64,000 bases of DNA from Sorangium aterium (GTDB lineage: Bacteria > Myxococcota_A > Polyangia > Polyangiales > Polyangiaceae), in contig NZ_JAQNDK010000002.1 in NCBI RefSeq assembly GCF_028368935.1, positions 1,116,001 to 1,180,000 on the forward strand, in the 5' to 3' direction. The translations under genes were made by a program, and so were the position numbers. Shown piece by piece: positions 53,524 to 63,942 of the stretch. The stretch's first letter is position 1. The number at the start of each line of letters is the position of its first letter. Under the pieces are notes generated by a model, which did no database searches, was not told where the DNA came from, and saw only the letters and a list, made by a program, of their open reading frames with translations.

Positions 53524-54321
53524 TCAGCGCGCGCCCTGCCGGGGATCGCCGGCGCGGAGCGCGGCGAGCACCTCGGCGTGGGTGCGCGGGTCGCCGGCGG
53601 CCACCACGTCACCGGCGCTCGCGGCGTCGAGCGGGCGCCCTTCCCAGTCCGTCATGACCCCTCCGGCGCCGGTGATCACCGGGACGAGCGCCGCGAAATC
53701 GTGGAGCTTGAGGCCATACTCGACGACCACGTCGATGCTGCCGCTCGCCACGAGGCCATACTGGTAGCAATCCCCGCCGTAGCTCACGAGCTTGGCCCGG
53801 GACGCGACCTCCCCGAAGGCGCGGGTCTTCGCCGGCGGGAAGTACTGCGGGCCCGTGGTGGAGAGGCGCGCGAGCGGCAGCCCCGCGCACGCGCGGACGC
53901 GCGCCGGCTCGCCGTTCCAGAGCGTCTGCCGGCCCAGGACGCCGAGCCAGCGATCGCCGAGGACGGGCTGGTCGATGACGCCGAGCACCGGCCGCCCCCG
54001 GTGCAGCAGGGCGATGAGCGTGCCGAAGAGCGGCTTGCCCGTGATGAACGCCTTCGTCCCGTCGATGGGATCGAGCACCCACACGAGCTCCGCTGCCTCG
54101 TTCTGGCGGCCGAGCTCCTCTCCCACGATCCCGTGTCCCGGCGCGCGCGCGGCGAGCAGCTCGCGTATCGCCGCCTCGGCCTCGCGGTCGGCGATCGTGA
54201 CAGGGCTCGCGTCCGCCTTGTCGTCGGCCTCGATGCCCTTGCGAAAGTAGCGCCGGATCACGGCGCCGCTGGCGTCCGCGAGCCGCTCTGCCAGCTCGAC
54301 CAGGTCCTGGGAAGGGGTCAT
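53524..54321 (-). CDS. hisN: Inositol-monophosphatase-superfamily phosphatase, HisN-like
   Basis: The 265-aa protein has the metal sites E68/E69 in IVGEELG and D84, D87 in WVLDPIDGTKAF, with a later KLHDFAALVPV in place of the WDxxA motif. DPIDGTKAFITG and YGGDCYQYGLVASGSIDVVVEYGLKLHD are typical of histidinol-phosphatase HisN rather than of SuhB. The likely reaction is removal of phosphate from L-histidinol phosphate. Other his genes are not nearby, so an IMPase or another sugar-phosphatase role remains possible. It is convergent with the TetR gene. Confidence 0.86.
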   Translation of the reverse strand: MTPSQDLVELAERLADASGAVIRRYFRKGIEADDKADASPVTIADREAEAAIRELLAARAPGHGIVGEELGRQNEAAELVWVLDPIDGTKAFITGKPLFGTLIALLHRGRPVLGVIDQPVLGDRWLGVLGRQTLWNGEPARVRACAGLPLARLSTTGPQYFPPAKTRAFGEVASRAKLVSYGGDCYQYGLVASGSIDVVVEYGLKLHDFAALVPVITGAGGVMTDWEGRPLDAASAGDVVAAGDPRTHAEVLAALRAGDPRQGAR

Positions 54322-54412
54322 CGTCTCCTCCGTGGGCCCTCGAGGCGAGCCTCACCGCGCGATCCCCTACGCGCGCCGCCCGCTCACGGCAACCACCTCG
54401 CCCCTCAGCGCC

Positions 54413-54428
54413 GCGGAGCGAGCTCCGC
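54413..54428. terminator. Hairpin just past the esterase stop codon
   Basis: GCGGAG-CGAG-CTCCGC is a perfect 6-bp stem with a 4-nt loop, 1 bp downstream of the stop of the minus-strand esterase gene. There is no T-run, so its role as a terminator is uncertain. Confidence 0.3.
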
Positions 54429-54429
54429 A

Positions 54430-55446
54430 TCAGGCCGCGTCAGGCCGCGTCGCCGCTGCCGCGCTCGACGACAGGCGCGCTCGGAGATACGCGCCCAGCG
54501 CGTCCGTGCCCCGCGCGCCCTCCGGGTGGAAGTCGGCCAGCACCGGCCCGTTGTGGGGCATGTCCCGCAGCACGTCGAGCGTGACGTCGACGCCCGCCTC
54601 GCGGGCGCGCCGCGCGAGCTCCTGGCCCTCGTCGTGGAGGCGCTCGGCGTCGCCGACCTGGATGAACAGCGAGGCCAGCCCCTCCAGACGCGCGTGGAGC
54701 GGTGACAGCCGGGGATCGTCCAGCGGGGTCGCGCCCGCGAAATCGCGCGCCTGGCGCAGGAGACCCTCCCGGGTGCCGTAATCGGTCGAGTCGTTCGCGA
54801 TCGCCGAGGCGCTGCTCGCGGTGAGGTCGAGCCAGGGAGAGATGAGCGCGGCGCAGCGCGCCTGCGCGCCGCGGTCGCGCTGCGCGAGCTGCGTGACGAG
54901 CGCGAGGTTGCCGCCGGCGGAGTCGCCGGCGAGCGCGAGCTCCCCCGGCGCATGGCCGCGCTCGACCAGCGCGTCAAAGGCGGCGAGCGCGTCCTCGAGC
55001 TGCGCTGGATAGCGGTGCTCCGGCGCGAGCCGGTAGTCGATGCCCACGACGCGGGCGCCGCTCGCCAGCGCCAGCCGCGCCATGAGGTCCGCGTGGGTCC
55101 TCGTGGAGCCGAACAGGTACGAGCCGCCGTGGAGGTAGAGGACGACGCCACGCGACGCCGCGCCAGGAGGCTCGAACCAGACCGCGGGGACGCCCTTCAA
55201 GGTGTCGTCCGTGCGCTTCACGCGCCGGACGGCCTTCTGGGAGTACGGGCGCGCGTCGAGCTCGGCCCTGACGTCCGGGTAGGGCCGGTCGAGCACGTAG
55301 GCGAAATCGCGGCGGAGAAAGCGGACCACCCACTCGAAGCCGAAGCCCCAGCTCGGGCGCGCGGGCCCCCGGCGGGCGCGTTCCGTCGTGGTCTCCACGA
55401 AGGCGAGGCCGAACATCTTCATCAGCCGAAGCATCATGGCGGGCAT
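54430..55446 (-). CDS. Alpha/beta hydrolase of the hormone-sensitive-lipase family
   Basis: The 338-aa esterase has the HSL signatures: oxyanion-hole HGG in LYLHGGSYLFGS (106-108), the nucleophile in LAGDSAGGNLAL (S176) and DYRLAPEHRYPA near 137. The acid residue is in VQVGD-like LFIQVGDAERLHDE, and the His in DMPHNGPV. It should hydrolyse short-chain esters, possibly lipids or xenobiotic esters. An N-terminal hydrophobic stretch may associate with membrane. It is 124 bp downstream of a lipoprotein gene, with three 19-bp repeats between them. Confidence 0.92.
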   Translation of the reverse strand: MPAMMLRLMKMFGLAFVETTTERARRGPARPSWGFGFEWVVRFLRRDFAYVLDRPYPDVRAELDARPYSQKAVRRVKRTDDTLKGVPAVWFEPPGAASRGVVLYLHGGSYLFGSTRTHADLMARLALASGARVVGIDYRLAPEHRYPAQLEDALAAFDALVERGHAPGELALAGDSAGGNLALVTQLAQRDRGAQARCAALISPWLDLTASSASAIANDSTDYGTREGLLRQARDFAGATPLDDPRLSPLHARLEGLASLFIQVGDAERLHDEGQELARRAREAGVDVTLDVLRDMPHNGPVLADFHPEGARGTDALGAYLRARLSSSAAAATRPDAA

Positions 55447-55522
55447 CGTAGCGGACGACCCCCGCGATCGCGGCGGCCTCTGCCCACGCCGGTCCGAGCG
55501 CTGCGCCGTCGCCCCTCTCGGC

Positions 55523-55579
55523 GAGGCGCGCGCCAGCGTTTGGGGCGCGCGTCAGCGCCTGCGGCGCGCGTCAGCGCTT
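55523..55579. repeat. Three tandem 19-bp repeats spanning a stop codon
   Basis: Units 55523-55541, 55542-55560 and 55561-55579 share GGCGCGCGYCAGCG as core. The second and third differ at two or three bases, the first at about five. The third copy contains the stop codon (TCA on the plus strand) of the minus-strand lipoprotein gene. Confidence 0.75.
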
Positions 55580-56710
55580 CTTCCGCGGATCGCCCCGGAG
55601 GATCGGGTACGCCATCAGCAGGCTGAACCAGACCACCAGGAACTTCGGGTCGGTCAGCGTCTCGAAGGGGATCTCGAAGCGCTCGTTCGCGGTCGCGGCG
55701 GCCTCCGCCTTGCGCTGCTGCGCCTGCGCCACCGCGGGGCTCACGACCTCGATCCGCCTCTCGCCGCTCACCGCGCCCGTGCCGCCGGTCGTGGGCATCT
55801 TCGGCAGCAGGGTCCCCTCGGCGATCGCCCTCTCCTCGGGCGTCCGCTCCACCTTGAGATCCGGGTCGATGAGCACCGCCGCCGGCTCGAGCCCCTCGGG
55901 GTGCTCGCCGCCGGGCCGCTCCGCGGTCGCGATCCGCGCGTCCTCTTTCTCCGGTCGATCCACCGGGACGAAGCGCGGCGTGACCTCGCCCGGCTTGCGA
56001 TCGCGGAGCTCGATGGTCACCTGCGTCGGGATGTACAGGCGCCGCACCTCCTCGATCGGGACCACCGTGTCCTTGGCGGAGGCAGGCGGCCCGCCCGCGA
56101 GCTCGGGCACCTTCGCGCGCGCCGCGTCGATCGCCGCCTGCTCCGCGGCCATCGCGGCCTTGCAGCTCGGAACGGACGGATCGAAGTCGAGGCCGACGGC
56201 GCTGGCGCCCCCCTTCCTCCGCTCCTGGGGCGGCGTGCACTCCTCGTAGATGCGCTCCGCGACCTCGTCATCCTCCCGGTGCAGGAGCGCGAGCGGGAGC
56301 TCCTTGCGATCGTCGATGCCGTTCGCGACCTCCGGCCGTGCCACGAACCGATACCGCACGCGGAGCGCGAGGGTGCGGTGCCCCGCGGCGTCGACGACGG
56401 TCACGGCCTCCTTGGCGAAGTTGTCCGTGGTCGCTCCCTGGACCTCGCGCCGGCTCACCATCACCCGGGACTTCCGCAGCCCCGTGAACACCGTGCGCGT
56501 CTGCGCCCGCACGCGCTCTAGGATCTTGAAATCGCTCGTCTCGGTCGGGACGTAGACATAGCCGTCGAACTGGAGCACAGCGGGCGGACGCTTCAGGAGG
56601 TCCTGCTCGGCCGTCTTGCCCCGATCGCCGCACCCCGCGAGCACCAGCACCCCGGCCAGCACGCCGATCGCCGGGAGAACACGGTGTACTGCACGGAGAA
56701 GTGCTACCAC
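55571..56710 (-). CDS. Lipoprotein with C-terminal hydrophobic segment
   Basis: The 379-aa protein has a signal peptide with lipobox LVLAGC at residues 22-27. The mature part begins with a strand-rich region (LQFDGYVYVPTETSDFKILERVRAQTRTVFTGLRKSRVMVSRREV), then charged stretches, and ends with a hydrophobic segment (DPKFLVVWFSLLMAYPIL) before a basic tail. A lipoprotein with a second, C-terminal membrane segment is unusual. I do not recognise the family. It is divergent from htpG by 334 bp. Confidence 0.78.
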   Translation of the reverse strand: MVALLRAVHRVLPAIGVLAGVLVLAGCGDRGKTAEQDLLKRPPAVLQFDGYVYVPTETSDFKILERVRAQTRTVFTGLRKSRVMVSRREVQGATTDNFAKEAVTVVDAAGHRTLALRVRYRFVARPEVANGIDDRKELPLALLHREDDEVAERIYEECTPPQERRKGGASAVGLDFDPSVPSCKAAMAAEQAAIDAARAKVPELAGGPPASAKDTVVPIEEVRRLYIPTQVTIELRDRKPGEVTPRFVPVDRPEKEDARIATAERPGGEHPEGLEPAAVLIDPDLKVERTPEERAIAEGTLLPKMPTTGGTGAVSGERRIEVVSPAVAQAQQRKAEAAATANERFEIPFETLTDPKFLVVWFSLLMAYPILRGDPRKKR

Positions 56711-57044
56711 GACAGATCTCTCCGACCGCGAGGGTGTAACGCTGGTGAATCTAGCTCCGGCGACCTGATGAAGAAACCCTTACCCACCGGAAAAGCCGGG
56801 CAAGGATGCGGGGCTCGCGCACAGCGACCTGAACGTGACGACCCGGCGCGCAGATCCCGACCTCGACGCCGCGTCGGCCCGCGGCCCGGGGAGCCCCTCA
56901 CCCGGCCGGGGGGGCCCGGAGGCGGCCGCGGAGCGCGCTCGGAGCGAGGCGACACACCGCGGCGCGTTTTGGGGGCGCTCCGCGGCGCCCCGCGGCGCGC
57001 CGGGGGATTGCCCTTTCGAAAATCGGATCCATTTGGTCGCCGAC
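56711..57044. other. 334-bp divergent spacer upstream of htpG
   Basis: No gene is seen. The right half is very GC-rich and contains a strong hairpin GGGGCGC-TCCGCG-GCGCCCC (56972-56991), 53 nt before the htpG ATG, then an AT-richer stretch (about 57011-57035) next to the start. No CIRCE element and no clear sigma-32 promoter were found. There is no good Shine-Dalgarno before the htpG ATG. Confidence 0.45.
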
Positions 57045-59033
<1,989 letters not shown>

Positions 59034-59045
59034 GCAGCGGATGCC

Positions 59046-59072
59046 CGCCGCTCTGCGGCGTTTCGGTTTCTT
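59046..59072 (+). terminator. Intrinsic terminator after htpG
   Basis: CGCCGC-TCT-GCGGCG (59046-59060) is a perfect 6-bp stem with a 3-nt loop followed by TTTCGGTTTCTT, 12 bp after the htpG stop. Confidence 0.65.
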
Positions 59073-59117
59073 GGCCGGGGTCGAGCGTCGGTGATAGGCG
59101 CGGGACGAGGTCGCCAG

Positions 59118-60134
59118 ATGTCCCGATTCGCACCACCGGCGCTCGGCCGCCGGGCCTTCCTTCGAGCGCTCGGCGCGGCGGGCGGCGCCCTGGCCGCGCC
59201 GGGGCTCTTTGCGCCGGCGCTCGCCAGCGCTGCCTCCAGGGTGAGGGCCGTCGAGGCGTCGGAGATCGGCGTGACGCTCAAGATCGAGCTGTCGAACGCG
59301 CCATTTCCCTGCGACGGGGCTCCTTACCAGGACGCCACGGCGATGGTCTTCGTGCCGGCCCATTACCGCGCGCCGGAGAGCGATGAGCTCGACCTCGTGA
59401 TCCACTTCCACGGCCACGTCACGACCGCGGAGCGGGCCATCGCGGCGCACAAGCTCCGCGAGCAGCTCCACGAGAGCAAGCAGAACGCGGTGCTCGTGGT
59501 GCCGCAGTGCGCTGTGAACGCGGCGGAGTCGCCCCCGGGCAAGCTGGGGCAGAAGGGCGGCCTCCGGCGGCTGTGCGGCGAGCTCGCGTCGGTGCTCGCG
59601 ACCCCCTCGGCGCGGCGGGCGCTCGGCGATCGCGCCATCCCGCGGCAGGCGAGGCTCGGGACGCTCTGCCTGTCGGCGCACTCGGGCGGATACCGCGTCG
59701 CGGCCGCGTGCCTGCGCCACGGCGGCTGCGAGGTGAACGAGGTGTACCTGTTCGACGCGCTGTACGGCGAGGTCGACGCGTTCCGCGACTGGGTGCTCGA
59801 GCGGAAGGGCCGATCGGGGCGGGACAGGCACAAGCTCATCAGCCACTTCGTCGCGGGCGACGTGCGGCGGCTCAACCTCGAGCTCGCGCGCGCGCTCGAG
59901 ACCCAGGGCGTCGCCTGCCTTCACGAGCGGCGCCCGGGCGAGCTCACGCGCAAGCAGCTCCTGGACGGCCGCGCCATCTTCATCCAGGTCCCGCTCGCGC
60001 ACAGCGCGGTGACCTTCGAGCAGAACGCGTTCCGCGACTGCCTGTTCGCGTCAGGCCTCCGCCGGCAGCTCCGATCCAGCTGGTTCGAGAAGAAGGACGA
60101 GCCGCGCCGGATCGACGTGCGGCGCGGGTCCTGA
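59118..60134 (+). CDS. Tat-exported alpha/beta-hydrolase-like protein
   Basis: The ATG 59118 gives 338 aa. The N-terminus has a twin-arginine signal (LGRRAFLRALGAAGGALAAP) ending ALASAAS. The mature part has a hydrolase-like topology: LDLVIHFHGHVTTAERAI resembles an oxyanion HG, and LCLSAHSGGYRVAAACLRHGG has a G-free S-x-H-S-G-G nucleophile elbow. A catalytic acid is plausible in LFDALYGEVDAF. No named family comes to mind; a periplasmic lipase/esterase-like activity is inferred. A start at 59091 would add a few residues before the signal. Confidence 0.8.
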   Translation: MSRFAPPALGRRAFLRALGAAGGALAAPGLFAPALASAASRVRAVEASEIGVTLKIELSNAPFPCDGAPYQDATAMVFVPAHYRAPESDELDLVIHFHGHVTTAERAIAAHKLREQLHESKQNAVLVVPQCAVNAAESPPGKLGQKGGLRRLCGELASVLATPSARRALGDRAIPRQARLGTLCLSAHSGGYRVAAACLRHGGCEVNEVYLFDALYGEVDAFRDWVLERKGRSGRDRHKLISHFVAGDVRRLNLELARALETQGVACLHERRPGELTRKQLLDGRAIFIQVPLAHSAVTFEQNAFRDCLFASGLRRQLRSSWFEKKDEPRRIDVRRGS

Positions 60135-60141
60135 CGTCGTC

Positions 60142-60165
60142 CCCCCGCGCGGCGCCGCGTGGGGG
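60142..60165. terminator. 24-bp near-perfect palindrome between convergent genes
   Basis: CCCCCGCGCGGC and GCCGCGTGGGGG pair over 12 bp with one G-T pair. It lies between the Tat protein gene and the convergent TPR gene, and is probably a bidirectional terminator. Confidence 0.5.
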
Positions 60166-60192
60166 AACGCCGGCCGGCCGTGGCGGCGCGCG

Positions 60193-61053
60193 TCAGTGCC
60201 GGAGCGAGACGTCGGCCAGCGCGAGGCGCGCGTCGTTGATGTACGCGCTGTCCGGGAAGCGGCGGATGAACGACCGCAAGGTCGTCTTCGCGTCGTTCCA
60301 GGCCTGGATGTCGAGGAGGCACTCGGCGAGGAGGAAGGTCGCGTCATCCATGACCTCCCGATCGGGCGACGCCTCGGAGAGCGTCATGAGCAGCGGAATC
60401 GCGTCGCGCTGCCGGTTGAGCCTGCGGTAGGCGCGCGCCAGGTTGAGGCGGGCCGACGGGGTGTGCGACGCCGTCTCCTTCTGCCGGATGGCGTCCTCGA
60501 AGGCGACCGCGGCCTCGTGCCAGCGGCCCGTCCGCATGTGATCGAGGCCCGTCTGGTACGATTTGATCGAGAGCTCCGAGCGCGCCTTGTCGACCGAGTC
60601 CGAGAAGAACGCGAGCTCGGCCCGGGTGAGCGGCGCCTTGCGCAGCGCCTCGAAGCCCTCGATCACCTCCTGTCGCCGCTCGGCACGGATGAGCTCGTAG
60701 AACGCCGCTGCGTCGCTCTCGGCCTTGGCGCGCGCGTCGCTCCGCTGCTGCATCTCCTTGAGATCGGCCTCGTGCTTCGCGATGCGGTCGCGCGCGCCCT
60801 TGGTCTCGGCCTGGACGGCGTCCACGCGTGCGTCCCAGGCGAGCTTGACCACGCCGATCACCACGATCACGAAGAGCAGGTTCGCGCTCGCGCTGTTCCA
60901 GAAGGCGCGCCGCTCGTACGCCATCTGGCGCTTGGAGATGCTCTTCAGATCCGCTGCGAGGGCGTTCGTGAGGTTGTTCGTCTTGATGATGAGCCCACGG
61001 GATTCCACGATCTCACGCTTGATCTCCCTGAGCTCGTCGTCGAAGTCGTGCAT
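60193..61053 (-). CDS. Membrane-anchored TPR protein
   Basis: The 286-aa protein begins with a coiled, charged segment (LREIKREIVESRGLIIKTNN), then a membrane helix near residue 57 (ANLLFVIVVIGVVKLAW). A long coiled-coil region follows (AKHEADLKEMQQRSDARAKAES), and then two or more TPR-like units (SYQTGLDHMRTGRWHEAAVAFEDAIRQ; ARLNLARAYRRLNRQRDAIPLL; LLAECLLDIQAWNDAKTTLRSFIRRFPDSAY), resembling YbgF/BamD-type repeats. It faces either side of the membrane. It is likely a scaffold. The function is unknown. Confidence 0.82.
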   Translation of the reverse strand: MHDFDDELREIKREIVESRGLIIKTNNLTNALAADLKSISKRQMAYERRAFWNSASANLLFVIVVIGVVKLAWDARVDAVQAETKGARDRIAKHEADLKEMQQRSDARAKAESDAAAFYELIRAERRQEVIEGFEALRKAPLTRAELAFFSDSVDKARSELSIKSYQTGLDHMRTGRWHEAAVAFEDAIRQKETASHTPSARLNLARAYRRLNRQRDAIPLLMTLSEASPDREVMDDATFLLAECLLDIQAWNDAKTTLRSFIRRFPDSAYINDARLALADVSLRH

Positions 61054-61103
61054 TTTCAGGTCCTGAAACCGTGCCCTGTGCAGGAGGCTGTGCTCGTGCT
61101 AAG

Positions 61104-61202
61104 GGGGCCGCGAACGCGGACCCCCGACCCGTGGAAGGGGCCGCGAACGCGGACCCCCGAGCCGCGCCAGGGTGCCGCGGACGCGGATCCCCGGCCTCGC
61201 CG
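61104..61202. repeat. Three tandem 33-bp repeats upstream of efp
   Basis: Units 61104-61136 and 61137-61169 share their first 24 bases (GGGGCCGCGAACGCGGACCC followed by CCGA); unit 61170-61202 is a diverged third copy. Each of the first two can fold into a hairpin (CCGC-GAAC-GCGG with flanking G/C-run pairing). They end 35 bp before the efp start. Confidence 0.85.
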
Positions 61203-61237
61203 ACAGGCCGCCCTTACGCTACCAGGAAGCTCTCCCC

Positions 61238-61798
61238 ATGGACACAAGCGACATCCGAAAAGGCCTCAAGTTTATGGTCGACGGCCAGCCCTACTCGGTC
61301 ATCGACTTCCAGTTCGTCAAGCCGGGAAAGGGGCAGGCGTTCACCCGCGTCAAGATCCGGAACATGGCGACGGGCGCGGTGCTCGAGCGCACGTACAAAT
61401 CGGGCGAGAAGCTGGAGCCGGCGGACGTGGAGGAGCGCAGCCTCCAGTACATCTATCCGGAAGGCACCGACTTCGTGTTCATGGACCCGTCGACCGGCGA
61501 GCAGCTCACGGTCCCCGGCGACAAGATCGGCGATGACTCCAAGTGGCTGAGCGACGGGATGTCGATCGACGTGACCCTGTTCAACGGGCTGCCGATCGGC
61601 GTCAGCATGCCCCCGCACGTGGTGCTCCAGATCGTGAGCAGCGAGCCGGGCGTCAAGGGCGACACGGCGAGCGGCGCCACCAAGCCCGCCACGGTGTCGA
61701 CCGGCGCGACCGTCAACGTCCCGCTCTTCGTGAAGGAGGGCGAGTGGATCAAGATCGACACGGCCGACGGCAAGTACCTGGAGCGCGTCAACAAGTGA
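61238..61798 (+). CDS. efp: Elongation factor P
   Basis: The 186-aa protein is canonical EF-P: KOW-like domain I with the tip loop VKPGKGQAF (K31, the site modified in many bacteria), OB domain II (SLQYIYPEGTDFVFMD) and domain III (GATVNVPLFVKEGEWIKIDTADGKYLERV). It relieves ribosome stalling at polyproline. The start ATG 61238 is preceded by AGGAAG; the upstream frame is part of the 33-bp repeats. No modification enzymes (epmA/B) are in the window. A hairpin follows the gene. Confidence 0.97.
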   Translation: MDTSDIRKGLKFMVDGQPYSVIDFQFVKPGKGQAFTRVKIRNMATGAVLERTYKSGEKLEPADVEERSLQYIYPEGTDFVFMDPSTGEQLTVPGDKIGDDSKWLSDGMSIDVTLFNGLPIGVSMPPHVVLQIVSSEPGVKGDTASGATKPATVSTGATVNVPLFVKEGEWIKIDTADGKYLERVNK

Positions 61799-61807
61799 GC
61801 CCCGGCT

Positions 61808-61838
61808 GACCTCCGGGGTCCGAGGGACGACGGAGGTC
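61808..61838. terminator. Bidirectional terminator-like hairpin after efp
   Basis: GACCTCCG (61808-61815) pairs perfectly with CGGAGGTC (61831-61838) around a 15-nt loop that can itself form GTCC-GAG-GGAC. It lies between the convergent efp and the lipoprotein gene and touches the stop codon of the latter. Confidence 0.5.
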
Positions 61839-63789
61839 ACTTCGCTTCGAAGATCACCGCGGCCGCGCCGGCGACGCACGCGACGCGGGCTCCGCCGTTG
61901 GCCGGCGCGCACGCCGTCGCCTGCGCGAGGTCGCCGCCCGTCCAGAGGCGCGCGGCGCCGCCCGCGGTCGCCACGAGGAGCCCGCCGGCGGCCGGGACCG
62001 CCAGCGTGGCGCCGTCCGGCGACCGCGCCGCGCCCTGAGGCGCGGGCGTGGTGAGCGGGAACGACAGCGCGGACGAGGCCGGCGCGGCGGCCCGCAGGTC
62101 GATCGAGATCAGCGCTGCGCCGAGGGCGATGTCGAAGCCGCGCTCCGACGCGGCCAGCGGAACGAAGGGCAGGCGCTCGGTCCCGGCGCAGCGCTCGGGC
62201 AGAGCCGCGCCGGGCCGGGCGCGAGGCCCCTGGCCGCGGAGCAGCGGGAGCGGGACCTCCATCTCGCCGACGGCATCGGGCGAGCTGCGGAACAGCCCGA
62301 GCAAGGTGGGCGCGTCGCAGCGCCGCTCGACGGCGACGAGCTCCGCGGGGCCGGCGTGGACGGCGGCAGGCCAGGGAGGGATGTCCGTCGCGGACTCGGT
62401 CGACGTGGCGGGGTCGACGCGGACGACGCCCTGCGCGGTGCGGACCAGCAGGGCGCCGCTCGCCTCGAACGCGAGCGGGCCGAAGGTGCCGGTCCTTGTC
62501 GGCTGCGGGGCAGCGGCGGTGCGGTACACGGCGGCGGCGGTCGCCGGCGGCGCGAGCTTCGCGAGGAGCTTGCCGTCCTCCTTGGTGCGCGCCTCGGCGC
62601 CGCCGCGGTCGAGCGCCGCGATGGCCGCGATCGGCGCGCCCCGCGTGGACGCCGCGACCGCCTCGGCGTGGTCGATGGCGGCCGCGAGCCCCGGCTCGCC
62701 GCAGCGCACAGGGCCGGCGCCCGTCCAGACGAGGGCCTCGCCGGCGCGCGCGGCGTCGCGGCCGGCGGTCGCTCCGGCGCCGCTGGCAGCGTCGACGCAG
62801 AGGGCGGCGTGGAGCCGGCGCAGCCGCTGGGCGGAGGCGGCCACGGCCGGCGCGGTCGACTTGGAGCGCGCGTCCCGGAGCAGGGAGGCAGCGAGGGCGC
62901 GCAGCGCCTCGCCGGGCTGGGCCGCGTCGCGCGAGAGGCCGGCGGGGCGATCCAGGAAGACGAGCGGGGCGCGGACCTCGGACGCGGCGCGCGCCGGGGC
63001 AGGGAAGGGGCGCAGGGCGCCTTCGATTCCGACCGAGACGATGAGGTCGTCGCGGCCGTCTGCGTCGCGGTCGGCGACCTCGAGGGAGGCGGAGAGCGCT
63101 TCCTCCGCGGGCGGCGCGCGGAGGCGGAGCTCCAGGGCGAGCTCCGGCGGCGCGCCCGCGCCCGCGGCGGGCCCGGGGAGTCGGATCACGGCGATCCAGC
63201 GCGTGGCGCCCGCGCCCGCGGCGCCGCGGTGAGCGCCGCCGCACTGCGGGGCGAAATCGAAGGCGAGCGCGGAGGGGCCGATCTGGCTGAGGCCGACGCG
63301 CGGGGTGCACCCCTGCGCGTCGAGATCGCCGGGGAGCGCGGCGAGCGTGCGCAGCGCCTGCGGCCGCGCGGCGGGCGCGAGCAGGAGCTCGCCGCGCAGG
63401 CCGTCGGGCGACCGGGCCCAGGCGACGAGATCGCGCGCGCCGTCCCCGTCGACGTCGAGGAGGAGCCCGGTCTCGAACGTGCGCCCGGTCGGCGCCGCGG
63501 CCACGGCGCCGCCCTCGAGGGGCCATTGCTTGCCGCCTTCCGGCGCCGGGACGCTCGGCACCACCGCGAACCGAGGCGCGGCGGCGTCCGGAGCGCCGGC
63601 GTCGGCCTCGGGGCCGGCGCTCGCCGCGCCAGGGCCGACGCCGCTCAGCGGGGGAGGCGAGCCGGAGGGCGTCGCCGAGCCGAGCGTGTAAGGCGTGTAG
63701 GGCCTGGAGCTCGGGCAGCCATCGCAGCCGGCGGCGGCGAGGAGCGGGAGCAGGGCGCGGAGGAGCTTCGAGCAGGATCGATCGGGCAT
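61837..63789 (-). CDS. Large Ala/Pro-rich lipoprotein with FG-GAP-like motifs
   Basis: The ATG 63787-63789 (MPDRSCSKLLRALLPLL) gives 650 aa with a lipobox AAAGC. Upstream in-frame sequence (to 63885) spoils the signal peptide. FG-GAP-like calcium motifs are visible: LDVDGDGARDLVAW and VADRDADGRDDLIVSV. Cysteines are sparse and mostly paired (QGC...PQCGG, RRCDAPT, PERCAGT, ATACAP). The C-terminal third reads like WD/PQQ-type propeller strands (RSPDGATLAVPAAGGLLVATAGGAARLWTGGDLAQATA). Probably a surface propeller lipoprotein, function unknown. Confidence 0.8.
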   Translation of the reverse strand: MPDRSCSKLLRALLPLLAAAGCDGCPSSRPYTPYTLGSATPSGSPPPLSGVGPGAASAGPEADAGAPDAAAPRFAVVPSVPAPEGGKQWPLEGGAVAAAPTGRTFETGLLLDVDGDGARDLVAWARSPDGLRGELLLAPAARPQALRTLAALPGDLDAQGCTPRVGLSQIGPSALAFDFAPQCGGAHRGAAGAGATRWIAVIRLPGPAAGAGAPPELALELRLRAPPAEEALSASLEVADRDADGRDDLIVSVGIEGALRPFPAPARAASEVRAPLVFLDRPAGLSRDAAQPGEALRALAASLLRDARSKSTAPAVAASAQRLRRLHAALCVDAASGAGATAGRDAARAGEALVWTGAGPVRCGEPGLAAAIDHAEAVAASTRGAPIAAIAALDRGGAEARTKEDGKLLAKLAPPATAAAVYRTAAAPQPTRTGTFGPLAFEASGALLVRTAQGVVRVDPATSTESATDIPPWPAAVHAGPAELVAVERRCDAPTLLGLFRSSPDAVGEMEVPLPLLRGQGPRARPGAALPERCAGTERLPFVPLAASERGFDIALGAALISIDLRAAAPASSALSFPLTTPAPQGAARSPDGATLAVPAAGGLLVATAGGAARLWTGGDLAQATACAPANGGARVACVAGAAAVIFEAK

Positions 63790-63942
63790 CGCGGGCGGAC
63801 CCGCCGGTGCACCAGTGTGCGGCGGGCGGCGCAGGCGTAGCACGGGCGGCGGGCGGGCGTCGTGGAGCCGGCGCGCCGCATCCAACCGCCCGCGCGCCGG
63901 ATGGCGCGGGTGCGCCTTTCGGAGTAGCTTGATCGAGGGTCG

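Noticed and set aside
57011-57044. Sigma-32 type promoter next to htpG
   Set aside because: The short AT-richer stretch has no match to a -35 CTTGAAA / -10 CCCCAT pair at proper spacing and is too close to the ATG.
61104-61202. CRISPR array or small repeat peptide
   Set aside because: No spacers; the open frames across the repeats have no ribosome site and low-complexity products.
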